Notes: generated from the sequence alone by a model not told the origin. 64,000 bases of DNA from Nemophila menziesii (GCA_029959085.1 JARWIR010000018.1:16491001-16555000); one strand, 5' to 3'; positions 10,740-23,149 are shown, counted from the first letter of the stretch. Translations and numbers: made by a program.

Positions 10740-11125
10740 ATGGTTGTCGAAGCTATATCGGGCTTTGAACATTTATCTCTCTATGTTGCTGGGCTACGCG
10801 GTCTTACGGCTAACATTGTTTGCCGAGGCTATGTCGGTTTATCAGATAAATATGTTTACCGAGGATACGTCAAACTTTTATATAAATTTGTTTATCGAGG
10901 ATACGTCAATCATTCAGATAACCCTGTTTGCGGAGGCTACGTCGGTCATTCGGGTAACTCTATTTCTGAAGCTACGTTGATCTTCCTGTTAACTTTGTTT
11001 GTCGAGGATACGTCAGTCTTTCAGATAACTTTGATCCTGAGACTACATTGGTATTTTGGATAATTTTTTTTGTCAAGGCTACGGCGGTCTTCACATAACT
11101 TTGTCTGTCGTAGCTACATATGTCT
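10740..11125 (+). repeat. 36-bp minisatellite, about ten units
   Basis: Units of 35-36 bp carry the core CGAGGMTACGTCRGT followed by TTTCAGATAACTTTGTTTG. Successive cores begin at 10825, 10861, 10897, 10933, 10968, 11004, 11039, 11074 and 11110, with more diverged copies before 10825. Because the period is a multiple of three, two frames stay open for 86-107 codons across the array. The 12-residue repeats they would encode match no protein I know, and I treat the array as non-coding. Confidence 0.85.
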
Positions 11126-11305
11126 ATGTCTTTTTTTTCGGCCAACTCTTCGTCCGTGTTTGTTTTGAGTAGTTCCTGAAAAAGAAAAAAATTCAAGCCA
11201 ACTATGCCACAAATTTAGTATTCATCGTTGACATTGTTAACCCCTTAACATTGGAGAGGACCATTTTCTCGAAGATAGAGTCGAATATTTTTGTCAACAA
11301 TGTGG

Positions 11306-11452
11306 TTGGTCTTTTCTTCAAAACTACGTCGGACATAGTTTGCCAGCGATATAGTTGGTCTTTTTGACAAAGCTATGATGGACTTAGTTTTTCAATGATA
11401 CAATTGGTATTTTTGCCTAAGCTATGTCGGGCTTAGTTTGTTAAGGATATAA
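11306..11452 (+). repeat. Three tandem copies of a 49-bp unit
   Basis: Units at 11306-11354, 11355-11403 and 11404-11452 each begin TTGGTMTTTT and contain AAGCTATG and CTTAGTTTG. All three are exactly 49 bp long. The internal text resembles the 36-bp array just upstream (CTACGTCGG, TTTG), so the longer unit may have been derived from it. Confidence 0.8.
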
Positions 11453-11471
11453 TTTGTCTTTTGTTGAGGCT

Positions 11472-13603
11472 TGGTCGCTCTTAGAGTGTGATAAAAATCA
11501 ACACTAAAGAAGGAAAACGACAACCGCAAGTGTACGAGTCGTTCCATGTAATAGATAATTAATAGGGTAATTCGCCTCCACATGGACTACTAGATTATAT
11601 TTAAATGCTCAATTGATAAAGTAAAACTAATTGCTATGGTAAATAAAACAGATATTTGTTGGGTTTTTGAATTAATAAAGACTAAACGCGAGGATACTGA
11701 GTAAACTAATATTAAACTAAGAATTAAACCAAAGTAAATACTAAAGAGATTATGCATATATGAGAGATATAATTGAGTCTTTCTAGGGAATCACCTAAGT
11801 TTATATAATTAATGCTTTCATTTAAAGGTAAAATTAGTATTTTATATTAGCAGGATTCTAATATCCTCCTAACTCCCGTCAAGGTTGACTTAGGAGTTGA
11901 TCCTACAGTATTAATGACCCCGTCAAGGTGACACTAAAGTTAGCTTCAGATGATTAATAAATTAACCCAACTGGCTACTGGTGTCGCCTAGGGTGTGATA
12001 AAATAAGATAAATAATAAGTTAGAAAACAACGCACTCTCACCCTAGACAGGCACATTACTGCAAGTATTACAGGACAAATGCAAGTTTTAATGATAAGTT
12101 GAGCTCGTTCTCAGGGACTTAGTGTGTTAATCGAATGGGTAGAAATAACGAGTAAGAAGTAATTAATTAAAAGACATGAAATAAAAAGAGAATAATTCGA
12201 GATTACTAAATTAAATAAGGAAAATAAAGACGTTAAATTAAATACGAAGAAATATGAGATGAGAAATATAGCTTAGGTTTTGCTAGTATGCACTAATCCT
12301 TCTAATTCTATCTATCAAATCTAGTTAATAAGGGAGATAATTAGCTCTTAGATACTTAGTTAGGCTTCTAAATTCCCATACCTTAGACCTTGAGAGAGAC
12401 TAAGGGGGCTACGGGCACACCACGAGGCTAGTTCAAATAGGGTTTACAAGCGCTACCAAGGCCCTAAGCAATCAATTTCCATACATGGTGATAGTGATTA
12501 AACCATACCCTAATGACTATCTAGTTAGAATTAGTGTTGTCAGGACCAATATCGACACTAGACGTTATGTGGTGTTTCAATAATTAGACACCCAGCTAAG
12601 GTGATCATCTAATTACTATTAAGAAAGCCTAAAGTGATCAGTTCTAGGACAGACAATAATTCAAAACACATAAAAACAAATATATAGGTATGAAGCTAAT
12701 ATCAGATTAAAACATATGATTCCCAAAGAAACTTAGATAGAAAGAAAATAGAATTCATAAATTATACATGATGCAAAACCCAAGCTATGGGAAGTTTAGT
12801 TCATACCTGAAGGAAATAAACTAAAAGAAATAATAAAAGACATCATCTTGCTCTCTATAATAACTTTGATGAATAAAACCATAAGAACTAATTACTATGA
12901 GGCAAGGATTATTTACAAGTGATATAAGGGTGTATTTATAGGTGTTTGGAAAACCTAATTCATTTTCTTGAAGGAGAAGGTAAGTAGTGGACTCCAAGCC
13001 CAACTCAAATTCGTAACCCTAAAACATGAAATCAGGCCCGTTTTTGTTTTGGTCCTAGTAGCTTCAATACTCATCCGTTTGACGCGTATGAGTAGTCAAA
13101 ATTCATCGTCTCGGAAAGATCTTCAACTTTTCTCCTGACCGTTTCTCCAAATTCAACATTGAACTTGAGATATAAGCTGATTTGTGGTCGTAGGTGCATA
13201 AATCCAGATTTAAGGCAACTTTTCCTTTTCCATGTTTTTAGCTTTTCTTTCCTTATCTCCAATTACCATGATTATCTCTTTCCATATCTTGTAGTCTTTG
13301 ACTTGGACTCTAATTAATCTTCATAATTATCTTTAAAGCTTCACACTAAATAAATAATTAAACCCAAAATGCTCTAAAAATATTATTTTACTAAATCAAG
13401 ACTCGAAATAGGAAAGTGTACTATTTCTCAAGGAAAACGATTAGAAAGACTTCTAAATCACTAAAAATGATGTCTCATCTTAACATAAATCTATCACAAA
13501 TGAGGAGACATCAGCTACGCGGTTAGTTAAGGACGTCAGGCGCAATAACGAATACCACGCGTCTATAATCTAGTTCAGTAATTAAACCCACCTTCCGGAT
13601 GAT
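11472..13603 (-). mobile_element. LTR of Athila-like family B, interrupted by a solo LTR
   Basis: Minus-strand LTR sequence occupies 11472-11978 and resumes at 13514-13603. It is interrupted by the solo LTR at 11979-13513 and cut at 13604 by another LTR. The terminal end reads TGGTCGCTCTTAGAGTGTG on the plus strand. Family membership rests on shared blocks with 52779-54503 (+) and 23150-24431 (-): a CGCAAGTGTACGAGTCGT-type block, the CCCGTCAAGG phrases and the TCTAGGGAATCACC phrase. The 5' part of this LTR is not found in the window. Confidence 0.65.
11979..13513 (-). mobile_element. Solo LTR of Athila-like family A (TSD GCTAC)
   Basis: The 1535-bp LTR reads TGATGTCTCCTCATTTGTGA to GCGACACCA on the minus strand. 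It is flanked by the 5-bp TSD GCTAC at 11974-11978 and 13514-13518. No PBS, internal region or PPT accompanies it, so it is a solo LTR left by intra-element recombination. It closely resembles the LTR at 57530-59069. It sits inside an older LTR of family B, so it inserted later. Confidence 0.92.
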
Positions 13604-15127
13604 TGGTGGGGGCAAAGGTGTGATAAATAAAAAGATAAATAAAGAATACACCCATGACTACCACGAGAAACTCACTGCAAGTATTACAGATCGTTTGCAA
13701 GTTTAGTTAGTTTGTAAAAGTTCGTTCGCAAGGATTTGATCTGTTAGATCTACTTATGTATATAAGGAAGTGTATGAGAAATTACTTGTTAAATAAAAAG
13801 ATAATAAAGGTAAACATATTTATGTGGTTTCCAGTTGTAAAAGATAGTAATGCAAATAAATAATATAATAAAGAATGGAGATGAGAAATATAGCTTAGGG
13901 TTTGCTATCATGCACTTATCCTTCTAAATCAATATTCTAGTTATAAGGGTGATTAAAGATCTTTGATAATTAGCCATGATTCTATATTACTCCTAACCCC
14001 CTTCCGGGTGGACTTAGGTAGCGACCTAACAATCACCAGGGGAATTGGGTAAGGGGACCCTGCGTAATGATCGGCGGTTAAATCTCAAACCTTAATGACT
14101 ATCTAGTTAGGCAAGCCCCTCCGGATCACTACCGCACACTAGACGCTTATGTGATGTTTCAATAATTAGATACCCCTTCCGGGTGACTATCTAGCTACTA
14201 TTAATGGGGTAGTCTATACTCGTGCACTAGCAAGAACTACGGTCAATAAATCAAAGCATATAAAACATATATATGGTTGAGAAGTTAGAATCAATTTAAA
14301 AAAGATTTCCCAAATATCGTAAAAACAAATAAAGAATTAGAAATAAAAGATTATACATATGCAAACACAAGCTATGGGAAAATTAGTTCATATCTAAAGA
14401 CATAGAAATAAACTATGGATAAAGGTAATTAGAAACAAAGATAAGCTAAAGAATCTAATACAAATTACCCTAATGATAGAGGGAGATGATGGAGAAGAGA
14501 ATTTTGCTATTTTCCAGCTTCTTGACGTCCTACAGGTCTCGTTGCTTCTCTTGAATGACTAAGGATTGATATAAGGTCTAAAACTGATAAAGGACATGTT
14601 TACAGTGATAAAAGGGTGTATTTATAGGTGTTAAGAGGCTTCTAGGTCGGATTCTTGGAGTAGAAGGCAAGCAATTGGACTCCTTTTCCAAATCAAATTT
14701 GTTTCATAAGATATAGGATATAGGATAAATGTTGTTGTGTTGTTTCGGTCGTATCTCATTCGTTATTGCTCCGATTTTTTCCTTTCTTTAGATTGATCCT
14801 CCAAATTCGCAGCCGATTTTAAGTTATCTTCAATTTAGTGGACGTAGCGGCAGAATTTTAGATTTACTTGACAACTTTTCCTTTCCTATTTTATCTCTAC
14901 TTTATTTTATCTCTAATTTCCATCCTTATCTTCTTTCCTTATCTCGTTAAAATTGATTTGACATCTAATTAATTTCCATACATCTTTAAAGTTTCACATT
15001 AACACACAAATTAAACTCAATATGCTCTAAAAATAACAATTCATCAAATCAAGACAAGAAATAGGAATTTATCAAATTATGAATAAAAATATAATGTTAA
15101 ATACTCAAATACACCTAAAATAATGTA
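13604..15127 (-). mobile_element. Family A LTR, truncated at its outer (5') end
   Basis: The plus-strand text starts TGGTGGGGGCAAAGGTGTG, the complement of an LTR 3' end. It runs through the usual LTR blocks (GCAAGTATTACAG, TTTATAGGTGTT, AAGTTTCACATTAA) to ACACCTAAAATAATG. The first 60 bp or so of the LTR are missing, and the sequence passes directly into 3' internal sequence at about 15128. The deletion also removed the polypurine tract. Confidence 0.7.
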
Positions 15128-15923
15128 GTCAACAGGCTTGAATTCAAGACCAGATTAGCTTCGCAATGTAAGAAGGAGAGGTTCTTTACTCAGTTTACCA
15201 AGGAGGCTATAGATTGGACATCGAACTTCACTAGTATCCAAATATCCACTTAACAACTCTCTAACGGCTCAGTCACTTCTAGATCACATAACAAATAATC
15301 AAAAAGTCTTTAGGGTTGTAATGTTGGCTTAGGGACGGTATGATACTATATTTGGATAATTTAGAGTGAGATTTTGGCTCTCTCCTCACTAGCCATCAAC
15401 GAATCACCCTAGAGCTTGAGTTACTCTCATAAAACGATTCTCACTAACCCCAATGATTTTGATGCACTAAGCATCACCAATAATCCAATTAAAGCGTAAA
15501 GATGTTCACATAAAAATTCCACTTTGCCGGTCCAAATATATTCAATCTTTTCATATTAATTTTTTTTCTTTTGTATAACTATGACTCTCTTTTTGATGTT
15601 GATATGTCATGCTAATTCTTTTTTTTCATATATTCTTTTCTTAATTTTTTTGTTTACTTTTACCCCGGAAAAGGGTTACACTATAATACCCATGAATCAT
15701 CATCAAAATATAGAACAGAGCACAATTAATAAGCTCAAAATCCCAACCCAATAGGACTTCCCATAATGGTGGACCCACCACCCCAAACTCAAGTTCTAAA
15801 ACAATTGTCTATGCATCGTGATTCGAGTGCGGGTCATATGAAAAAAGTCCTATAATCTAAAGGGATATGGCTTATTATGTGGCTAAATAAATAGGCTTTA
15901 GAAAGGCTAGAAGGGGCTGAGAA

Positions 15924-15991
<68 letters not shown>

Positions 15992-16315
15992 AATGGACAG
16001 CAAGCTAAAAGGAAACAAGGGGCTTATCAAAGAACCGCCTTAAGCACTTTCTAAACTATACAATTTCATCATTCTCTTACCTTTAACACGTTCATCAAAT
16101 GGGTTTCTCAACTAGCTTAGATCTCACAACCTACATACCCCTCAAGGTGTCCTAAGATCAAACATACTTCTGTCCCATTGCTTACTAATATTTTCTTTAC
16201 CATCAATGTGTATTTCCTGCAAATACCTAAAGTATACGAAAAGCTTCATCAAACCTTCACCTCACATCGAAACATTACCAAATAACCATAAATTCATATC
16301 CAAATCCTTCCCAAC
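15128..16315 (-). mobile_element. 3' internal region of an Athila-like element
   Basis: The region aligns by eye with the 3' internal part of the complete element at 45717-47000. Shared landmarks in order are GCTTGAATTCAAG, CTCTCCTCACTAGCCATCAA (about 15382), CTTTGCCGGTCC (about 15522), AAAGGGTTACA (about 15670) and AAGGCTAGAAGGGGCTGAGA (about 15903), then a TA array. There is no open frame of note. It ends where a plus-strand LTR begins at 16316. Confidence 0.7.
15925..15986. repeat. (TA)n microsatellite
   Basis: An uninterrupted TA dinucleotide array of about 30 units lies directly after GGCTGAGAAGG in the 3' internal region of an Athila-like copy. A second array lies at the homologous position at 21323. 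Confidence 0.95.
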
Positions 16316-17744
16316 AGATGTCTCCCTATTTGTGATGAATTAATCTAGTTTGGAGACATCAATTTAGGTGTTTATGGTCAATTAATATTTGATTTTTATT
16401 CATATTTTACTATTTCTTGTCTTGATTTGAGAAATTATTTTTTAGAGCATATTTGGTTTAATTTGTGTGTTAATGTGACACGCTAAATATATATGGAAAC
16501 TAATTAAATGTCAAATCAATTTCAAGAGATAAAGGAAAGAAGATATGAATGAAAATTGGAGATAAAAGAAAGTAAAAATATAATAGGAAAAGCAAAGTTG
16601 TCAAGTAAATCTGAATTTCAGCAGACACGTCTACTAAAGTGGAGATAACTTAATATCTCATAGAAATTTGGAGATGCAGTTCAAAGGAAAAGTGTAGAGA
16701 TTTTTTACGCGGTCGTTTCGATATAAAGTGGGAAAAAATCGGAGCAATATTGAAGAAGTTACATCGAAAACAAGACAACAACAATTTTTCCCTTCTCCTC
16801 TGTTTTAGGAAACGAATTTGATTTGAAAAAGAAGTCCAATTGCTTGCCCTCTACTCCAAGAAATCCGAATTAGGTCTTCCTAAACACCTATAAATACACC
16901 CTTTTACTATTGTAAACATATCCTTGCTCAGTTCTAAACCTTAGTTCAATCCTTAGTCATTTAAGAGAAGCAAGTTGACAGTATGTATCTTTCTTTTAGT
17001 TTATTTTTTTCTAGTATGAACTAATTTTCCCATAGCTTGGGTTTTGCATATGTATAATCTATGAATTCTATTTTCTTCTATCTAAGTTTCTTTGGGAAAA
17101 CTATGTTAAATTGATTATAGCTTCTTAACCATATATTTGTTTTATGTGCTTTGATTTATTGTTTGTCTTAAAGCTGGTCAATCTAGCGCTGTTATAATAG
17201 TAGTTAGAAGGTCATCCGGAAGGGGTGTCTAATTATTGAAACACCACATAAACGTCTAGTGTGCGGTAGTGATCCGGAAGGGTTTGCCTAACTAGATAGT
17301 CATAAGGGTTTGTTATTTCATCACTGATCATTATTGTAGGCCAGACTCATCTAAGAACCTAGTGGTGTAGGAGCACCTTATTTAAGTCCCCTGGTAATTG
17401 TTAGGTCTCCACCTAAATCCACCCAGAAGGGGGTTAGGAGGAATTTAGAATCCTGACTACATATCTAAGAGCTATAATCACCCTTATTAACTAGTATAAG
17501 TTATAGAAGGATTAGTGCATACTAGCAAAACCTGAGATATACTTTCTCATCTTAATCTTACATCTTTTATTTACTTGTCTTTAATTTATTTAGTTAATCT
17601 TATATCCTCATCAATCATATTTGTTTATTTTCCTGTCTTTAACTACTTTTTGCTACGCTATTCTGTTGATCCATTCGTATAACACAATAAGTCTCTGAGA
17701 ACGGATCTGGCTTATCATTAAAACTTGCGTACGACCTGTGATAT
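16316..17744 (+). mobile_element. Family A LTR, truncated at its 3' end
   Basis: The LTR starts AGATGTCTCCCTATTTGTG (the first base of the usual TG appears mutated). It proceeds through TTTAGAGCATAT, TATAAATACACCC, GAAACACCACATAA and AACTTGCGTACGACCTG and stops abruptly at GATAT, where the next LTR begins. The remaining part, about 120 bp with TTGCAG and the CACACC end, is missing. Either the next element inserted here and its far flank lies elsewhere, or a deletion fused the two. Confidence 0.75.
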
Positions 17745-19297
17745 TGATGTCTCCCCATTTGTGATGATTTAATCTTAGTTGGAGACATCATTTTAGGTGT
17801 ATTTATTAGGTTATAGGTCGATTTTCTCATGATTTTATACACTTTCCTATTTCGTGTCTTGATTTAATTATTTATTATTTTTAGAGCATATTGGGTTTAA
17901 TTTGTTTATTTAGTGTGAAACTTTAAAGATATTAGATGGCAAATCAATTCTAAGAGATAAAAGAAAGAAGATATGCATGGAAATTGGAGATAAAGGAAGG
18001 AAAGGATAAGTATGGAAAGATAAAGTTGCGAAATAAATCTGAATTACAGCAGCTACGAACATAAAAGTGATCATAACTCAAGATTGGATAGGAATTTGGA
18101 AGAATGGTATAAATCAAAGTTATAGAGCTTTCCGAGACGATCAGTTTCGACATATGGAACTCGTCAAACATAGTTGAATCGAAGGAGTTACGGCCAAAAT
18201 AAAACAGCGTCAGATTATTACCTTTTCAATAATTTAGGGTTACGAATTTGAGTTGGGCTAGGAGTCCAAGATACTTGTCTTCCACTCCAAGAAAACGAAT
18301 TAGGTCTTCCTATACCCTATAAATACACCCTTTAATCAGAATAAACATATCATTGGCAAATCTTAAGGCAAGAGGAAACTTACAACACAAGAAGAGAAGT
18401 CTGGAAGGAGCTGAACACCATATCATGTCTTCTTCAACCTTTAAATTTAAAATTTCTTTCTTTTCTTTCTTTAGTATGAACTAAATAATTTTAGCTTGAG
18501 GTTTAGCATATATTTATGAACCCTAGTTCTTGTCTATCTAATTTGGGATACTATCGTATTTAATTTGAATTCATGTTTTATTCTCTGTTTATGTGTTTTG
18601 ATTTATTGTCTGTTTTCCTTGCTAGTGCACGAGTATAGAATTACCTTAATAGTAGTTAGATGGTCGCCCGGAAGGGGTGTTTAACTATTGAAACACCACA
18701 TAACGTCTAGAATAAGGATTTGGTTCTGACAACTCCAGCCTAACTAAATAGTCATTAGGGTTTGTTTAATCACCATATCACCAATTGAAGGAATTGTTTG
18801 CTTAGGAACCTAGTAGCTTAGGATAATCCTATTTTAAACTGCCTCGTGGTTGCGCCGTAGCCTACTTATTTGCTCTCCGGGTGTAGGTAAGAATTTAGAA
18901 TCTTGATTATTGTAATACTACATGATTCAACCTTACATGTTTAGAATAAACAAGTCTAGTGTGGATTACTTGCAAATTTCTCGAGCTAAACTCTCATACT
19001 ATCTTCTTCTCTTTGCTTATTTAATTTCCTGTCTTTAATTACTAGTCTAATTTTCTATTCCTAAAAATCAAACAAAAATCTCCTTAGTCTTTTATCTTCT
19101 TGCTTATTATTAATTCTAGCTTTCATATCTGCACTTGATAAATTGCATAAGTTCTCTCTAACCTTCGTAGTCTCTAACGAATCTTATTTATCAGTAAAAC
19201 TTGCATACGTCCTGTATACTTGCAGAACCGTGCTCAGCCTAGGGTGTTTATTTGTACTTATTTTATCTATTATTTTATAAGGCCCTAGGCGACACCA
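17745..19297 (+). mobile_element. 5' LTR of an Athila-like element
   Basis: This complete LTR of 1553 bp runs from TGATGTCTCCCCATTTGTG to CTAGGCGACACCA. It carries the typical TATAAATACACCC promoter-like string near 18318. It is followed after six bases by a tRNA-Asp-type primer binding site and then gag, so it is a 5' LTR. Its 3' partner is not recognisable in the window. Confidence 0.88.
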
Positions 19298-19303
19298 AGT
19301 TTT

Positions 19304-19321
19304 TGGCGCCGCTTCCAGGGA
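19304..19321 (+). other. Primer binding site (tRNA-Asp type)
   Basis: TGGCGCCGCTTCCAGGGA lies six bases after the LTR end. It matches the Athila-type site complementary to the 3' end of tRNA-Asp, except for two bases that differ from the copy at 59076. Confidence 0.8.
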
Positions 19322-19459
19322 CTACATCGTTAGTCTTTGTGCATTTATTTAGTGCTTTTATTTTAGTTAGTTCTATTTTACGCTTTTGTTTTTAGTTTTG
19401 TTTTACAGATTTTACAGATTACAAGCCCGAGGAGACTTGATCTTCCTATCTCATCCAGA

Positions 19460-20255
19460 GTGCAACCACGAGGAATCCGCACTCCAGAAATCCAAGCCGC
19501 TAAGTGTAGACCAAATCCAGGCATGATAGCGCAATATGCGTGTCATGGACAATTTAGCGGTGCTGCACAACAAGACCCGGTCCGGTACGTTCAGAAATTC
19601 ATGCAGATTTGTGACGCTTATTTCATTAAAGGAGTTACAAAGGAGCAGATGTATTACGTTATGTTCCAGTTATTTTTGACCGGAGGTGCAAGCGATTGGT
19701 ACGACCCAACACCCTAATGTTATTCCAGATTGGGACAAGCTTCAATCCAAATTCCTAGACCGATTCTATCCGATTAGTAGACGATTAAAAGATATGTTGG
19801 AGCTTGAACAATTTATGCAGGAAGACGGAGAAAGTGTTGGTGAAGCATGGTTAAGTTTTAATGAGAAAAATGCGAGATGTCCATTCCATATATCATCGCC
19901 AGATTATTCATTAACCATGTTCTATCGAGGACTCAATAACGAGTCCAAGGCAAGAGCAGATTTGTTAGGGGATAAAGGTTTCGTATTATTAGATCATGTA
20001 GAAGCTGAATGTATTATGCATAAAGTTCTTGAGACCGAGAGAAGTTGGTCAATTGAATCAGAAAAACAAGAAGAGACCTCAGAATCTCTATGGTTCGAAG
20101 AATTAAACCAACAACTCAAGGAACTACAAGAACAAGTTCGAACAATAGCTCAGGTAAATCTAGTACATACTTTACCTTCATGTCCTGTTCGTGGATCAAG
20201 AAATCATTTGTGGGAAAACCCTAAATTATGTACTAGATTATCTTTAAAAAATTAA
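19460..20255 (+). pseudogene. Athila-like gag, frameshifted and truncated
   Basis: The first frame (19460-19717, from a GTG) encodes the capsid N-part with DPVRYVQKFMQICDAYF and ASDWYD. Near 19700 the reading moves to the frame 19686-20255, with LQSKFLDRFYPISRRLKDM, FMQEDGESVGEAW, MFYRGLNN and LLGDKGFVLLDHVEAE. These are the hallmark gag blocks of Athila-type Ty3/gypsy elements. The zinc knuckle is damaged: the last recognisable part reads CPVRGSRNHLWENP, with cysteines lost relative to CPSCGARDHSWEYC in the copy near 49710. The reading ends at 20255 and no pol follows. It is inactive. Confidence 0.85.
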
Positions 20256-20935
20256 CAAAAAAAATTAAATAAAAGAAACATGCGTCAATTTCGGGATCAA
20301 GTTACTTTATATGTGCGATTTAATATAAACACCCTAAGTTGGAAAATGTGTTGAAAAGAAATATTATCTGGGTCATTTTTAGGATCAAGGTACATGGATC
20401 TTATGAAACCTCATTTGCATTAAATTATTGATATAAAAATTAGGATACCATTTTAAAGTTCAACTAATTCATCAGTATTTCACAAATGCATTTTTTTATT
20501 GATATAAAAATGGGATACCACTTAATAGTTCATTTAAAGCAAAATCCTCTTTCATTCATAGTATTTGGAAAGCAGGTAGAGTAACTAACTTGAACTTTCA
20601 GTATTATATTAATATTTAATATTTTTTTCTTCAGATTTCCACTATTTTTCAGACACAAATTATCAATAGTTCATTCATATGGCAGAGGTTCAAGTGGTAA
20701 TAATTAATAATTTAGAATAAACATTGCAATTTCCTTATGACATACAATCTTAAAACTTAAAACAAATGTAGAACTGATAAAAAGGCTTGCCTTAATATCT
20801 TGTTTGGCTGATTGATAATGAACGATGATTACTTGGCTGATAAAATTTAATGGTGAATTTTGCCTTAATATCGTTAGTTTGCTTCTGATATTGATGTGTA
20901 GAAATGCTATAAGAAATTAAAAAAAATGTAGAACT
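20256..20935. other. Unassigned AT-rich sequence
   Basis: This 680-bp stretch, with repeated phrases such as TTGATATAAAAATKRGGATACCA (about 20430 and 20500), has no open frame of note. It separates the truncated gag from a minus-strand Athila-like 3' region. It may be a decayed element of another family. Confidence 0.4.
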
Positions 20936-21321
20936 GCTACTCCAAAACATATAATCTTTTCCACATAAGAAGTTCCACTTTGCTGCTCCAAAACATATAA
21001 TCTTTTCATATCATTTTCTTTCCTTTTGTAAGTTTAGCTATGACTCCCTCTTTGATGTGAGATATCATGCTACTTATTTTTCAATATTTCTTTTCTTTTC
21101 AACACTTTTTTCTTTTCCTTTTACCATGGAAAAGGGTTACAATATAAAACAGTGAATCATCAATAATAAGAGCACACATACATAAGCTCAAAAACTACCG
21201 AACCAAAGAATGTTTTCCATAATGTGAACCCACCTCCTCAAACACAAGTCCTAAAATATTAACGGTTGGATTATAATTTAGCTAATGAAAAGGCTTTAGG
21301 AAGGCTAGAAGGGTCTGAGAT

Positions 21322-21374
<53 letters not shown>

Positions 21375-23030
21375 ATAAATTGACAACAAGCTAAAAGGCA
21401 ACAATGGACATATCAAATAACCGCTTTAATCACTTTCTAAACTATGTAATTTAGTTACTTTCTCACCTCTAGCACATTCTATGAATGGTTTTATCAACTA
21501 GATCGGATCTTACGTCCTATACACCCATCAAGGCCCCCTTATATCAAATATATTATACCGCATTGCTCTCTAATCTTTTCTTTTACTATCAATATTTGTT
21601 TCATGTTTATAATCTAAGCATACAAAATGACCAGCTCATAAACAAATTACCTACTATCATTAACTTAATAAATTTATGTTTTTAAGGCATTAAACACAAT
21701 CTACATCTAATCCCATCTATCAAAAAAAATTATTTCTCCTAAAAAGCCATAAAAAACATAAAATGGAGTTGAGGGGACAACAAATACCACCCCCCCCCCC
21801 CCAATTCAAAAATGAGTCATGTTCCCATGACTCGAAAAGGCTCGATGGGAAATTAAAAACTAAAACATATATTGCAAGTACATAAAGATGGTCGGGAAGG
21901 AAGAAAATATACTCTTCGAGGCTATTCTTTCGCATGATCAATACCCAAGATAGGGTGCAGTGTTTTTCTGGTATGTAAACTTCTAGTATCACCAATTTCG
22001 CATTCCCTTACCTCCTCTTGTGATTTATCCCAACCAATCATACAACTATAGAAAACTCTTGTTCTTACATTCTCCAAATTCTTTCTTGCTTTCTCCCAAT
22101 ACCTTGTTTAGATTTTTCTTCATCTCCCTCACGCTAGATTTTGTCTCTGTTATTTTTGTCATCTCAATTGTCCCCCAACGCAAAGGTTTAAATACTCTTG
22201 AACTATCTTTTGATAATAGATACATAAAGTGTTATTTGGTTTAGGAAATGTGTAAGGATGGTGATTCTTTATGTGGGTATGATGAACTCAAGCTTTGATG
22301 GTATGGGTTTAAGGAATTTTGGATTTTCTATTTAAAATTTCAATTTTGATTCTTGGATTCTAGGTGATGTGAAATGATTTGGGTGTTTATATCTTGTTTG
22401 TAGGAGTTTACAGAAGGCTTTGGATATGAATTTATGGTGATTTGGTGGTGTTTTGATATGAGATGAAGGTTTGGTGAAGTACTAATGGAGTTTGGAATCT
22501 TTGGGGAAGAAAGAGGCTTAATGTTTAGTTATATAAGCATACTTATTTTTCTCTTTGTTGTCTCGTGCGGTTCACCGTGGGTCACGTTACGGTATATCGA
22601 ACTATATCTATTTTCCTCACTCGTGTCAGTGTCCATTGCAAATGATGATATGCTTTTTTGTACGATGTACCGTGGGTCTGGTGCGATGTACCACACGATA
22701 CATTCTTTGCTCGTGGAATTTGACCTGATTTCATCAACCCTGGTGACGGTTTTCTATGATGCGGTGCACCGCAACTATGGTGTATTATACCGCACATAGC
22801 TACTAGTTTTTGCAAACACTTAGGTTTTCATTTTATCTTCAAACCGGGTGTTCACTACTCCATTAGATTATTCTCGAAAAAATATACTATTTAGACTTGA
22901 GAAAAACTGAATTTCGATACCCGAGCACAAAGTTATGCCAGTTTGAAGTTTTGGTCAAATTCTATCGCCGATAGGTGCGGTTCACCGCGATTACTTGCGG
23001 TATACCGCAATTTTGCTCTGTGCAACATTT
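20936..23030 (-). mobile_element. 3' internal region of another Athila-like copy, with ORF remnant
   Basis: The minus-strand sequence parallels 46300-48480 of the complete element. It holds CTTTGCTGCTCC near 20979, AAAAGGGTTACAA near 21129, GGCTAGAAGGGTCTGAGA near 21303 and a TA array. A decayed part of the envelope-position ORF follows, with SLEEYIFFLPDHL at about 21890-21930 and its N-terminal part near 22070-22170. A non-coding part with repeated CGGTRYACCG-type motifs occupies 22560-23010. A 46-bp tandem duplication (TGCTCCAAAACATATAATC) sits at 20940-21010. The flanking LTR is missing. Confidence 0.65.
21323..21369. repeat. (TA)n microsatellite
   Basis: About 23 TA units follow GGTCTGAGATGGA, at the same position in the element family as the array at 15925. 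The homologous site at about 46690 has no array. Confidence 0.95.
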
Positions 23031-23149
23031 TTTAACTTCGCAAATTGTCCAATTTTCATACCAAACTCGAACATTTGTATACATACACATAAAAAACACA
23101 CATACATACCTTATTACTGAAATGTGCAATAAAAATACATAACTAAAGT

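Noticed and set aside
10720..11063. Repetitive protein gene in the 36-bp array
   Set aside because: Openness follows from the repeat period; there is no start context, no splice sites and no known domain.
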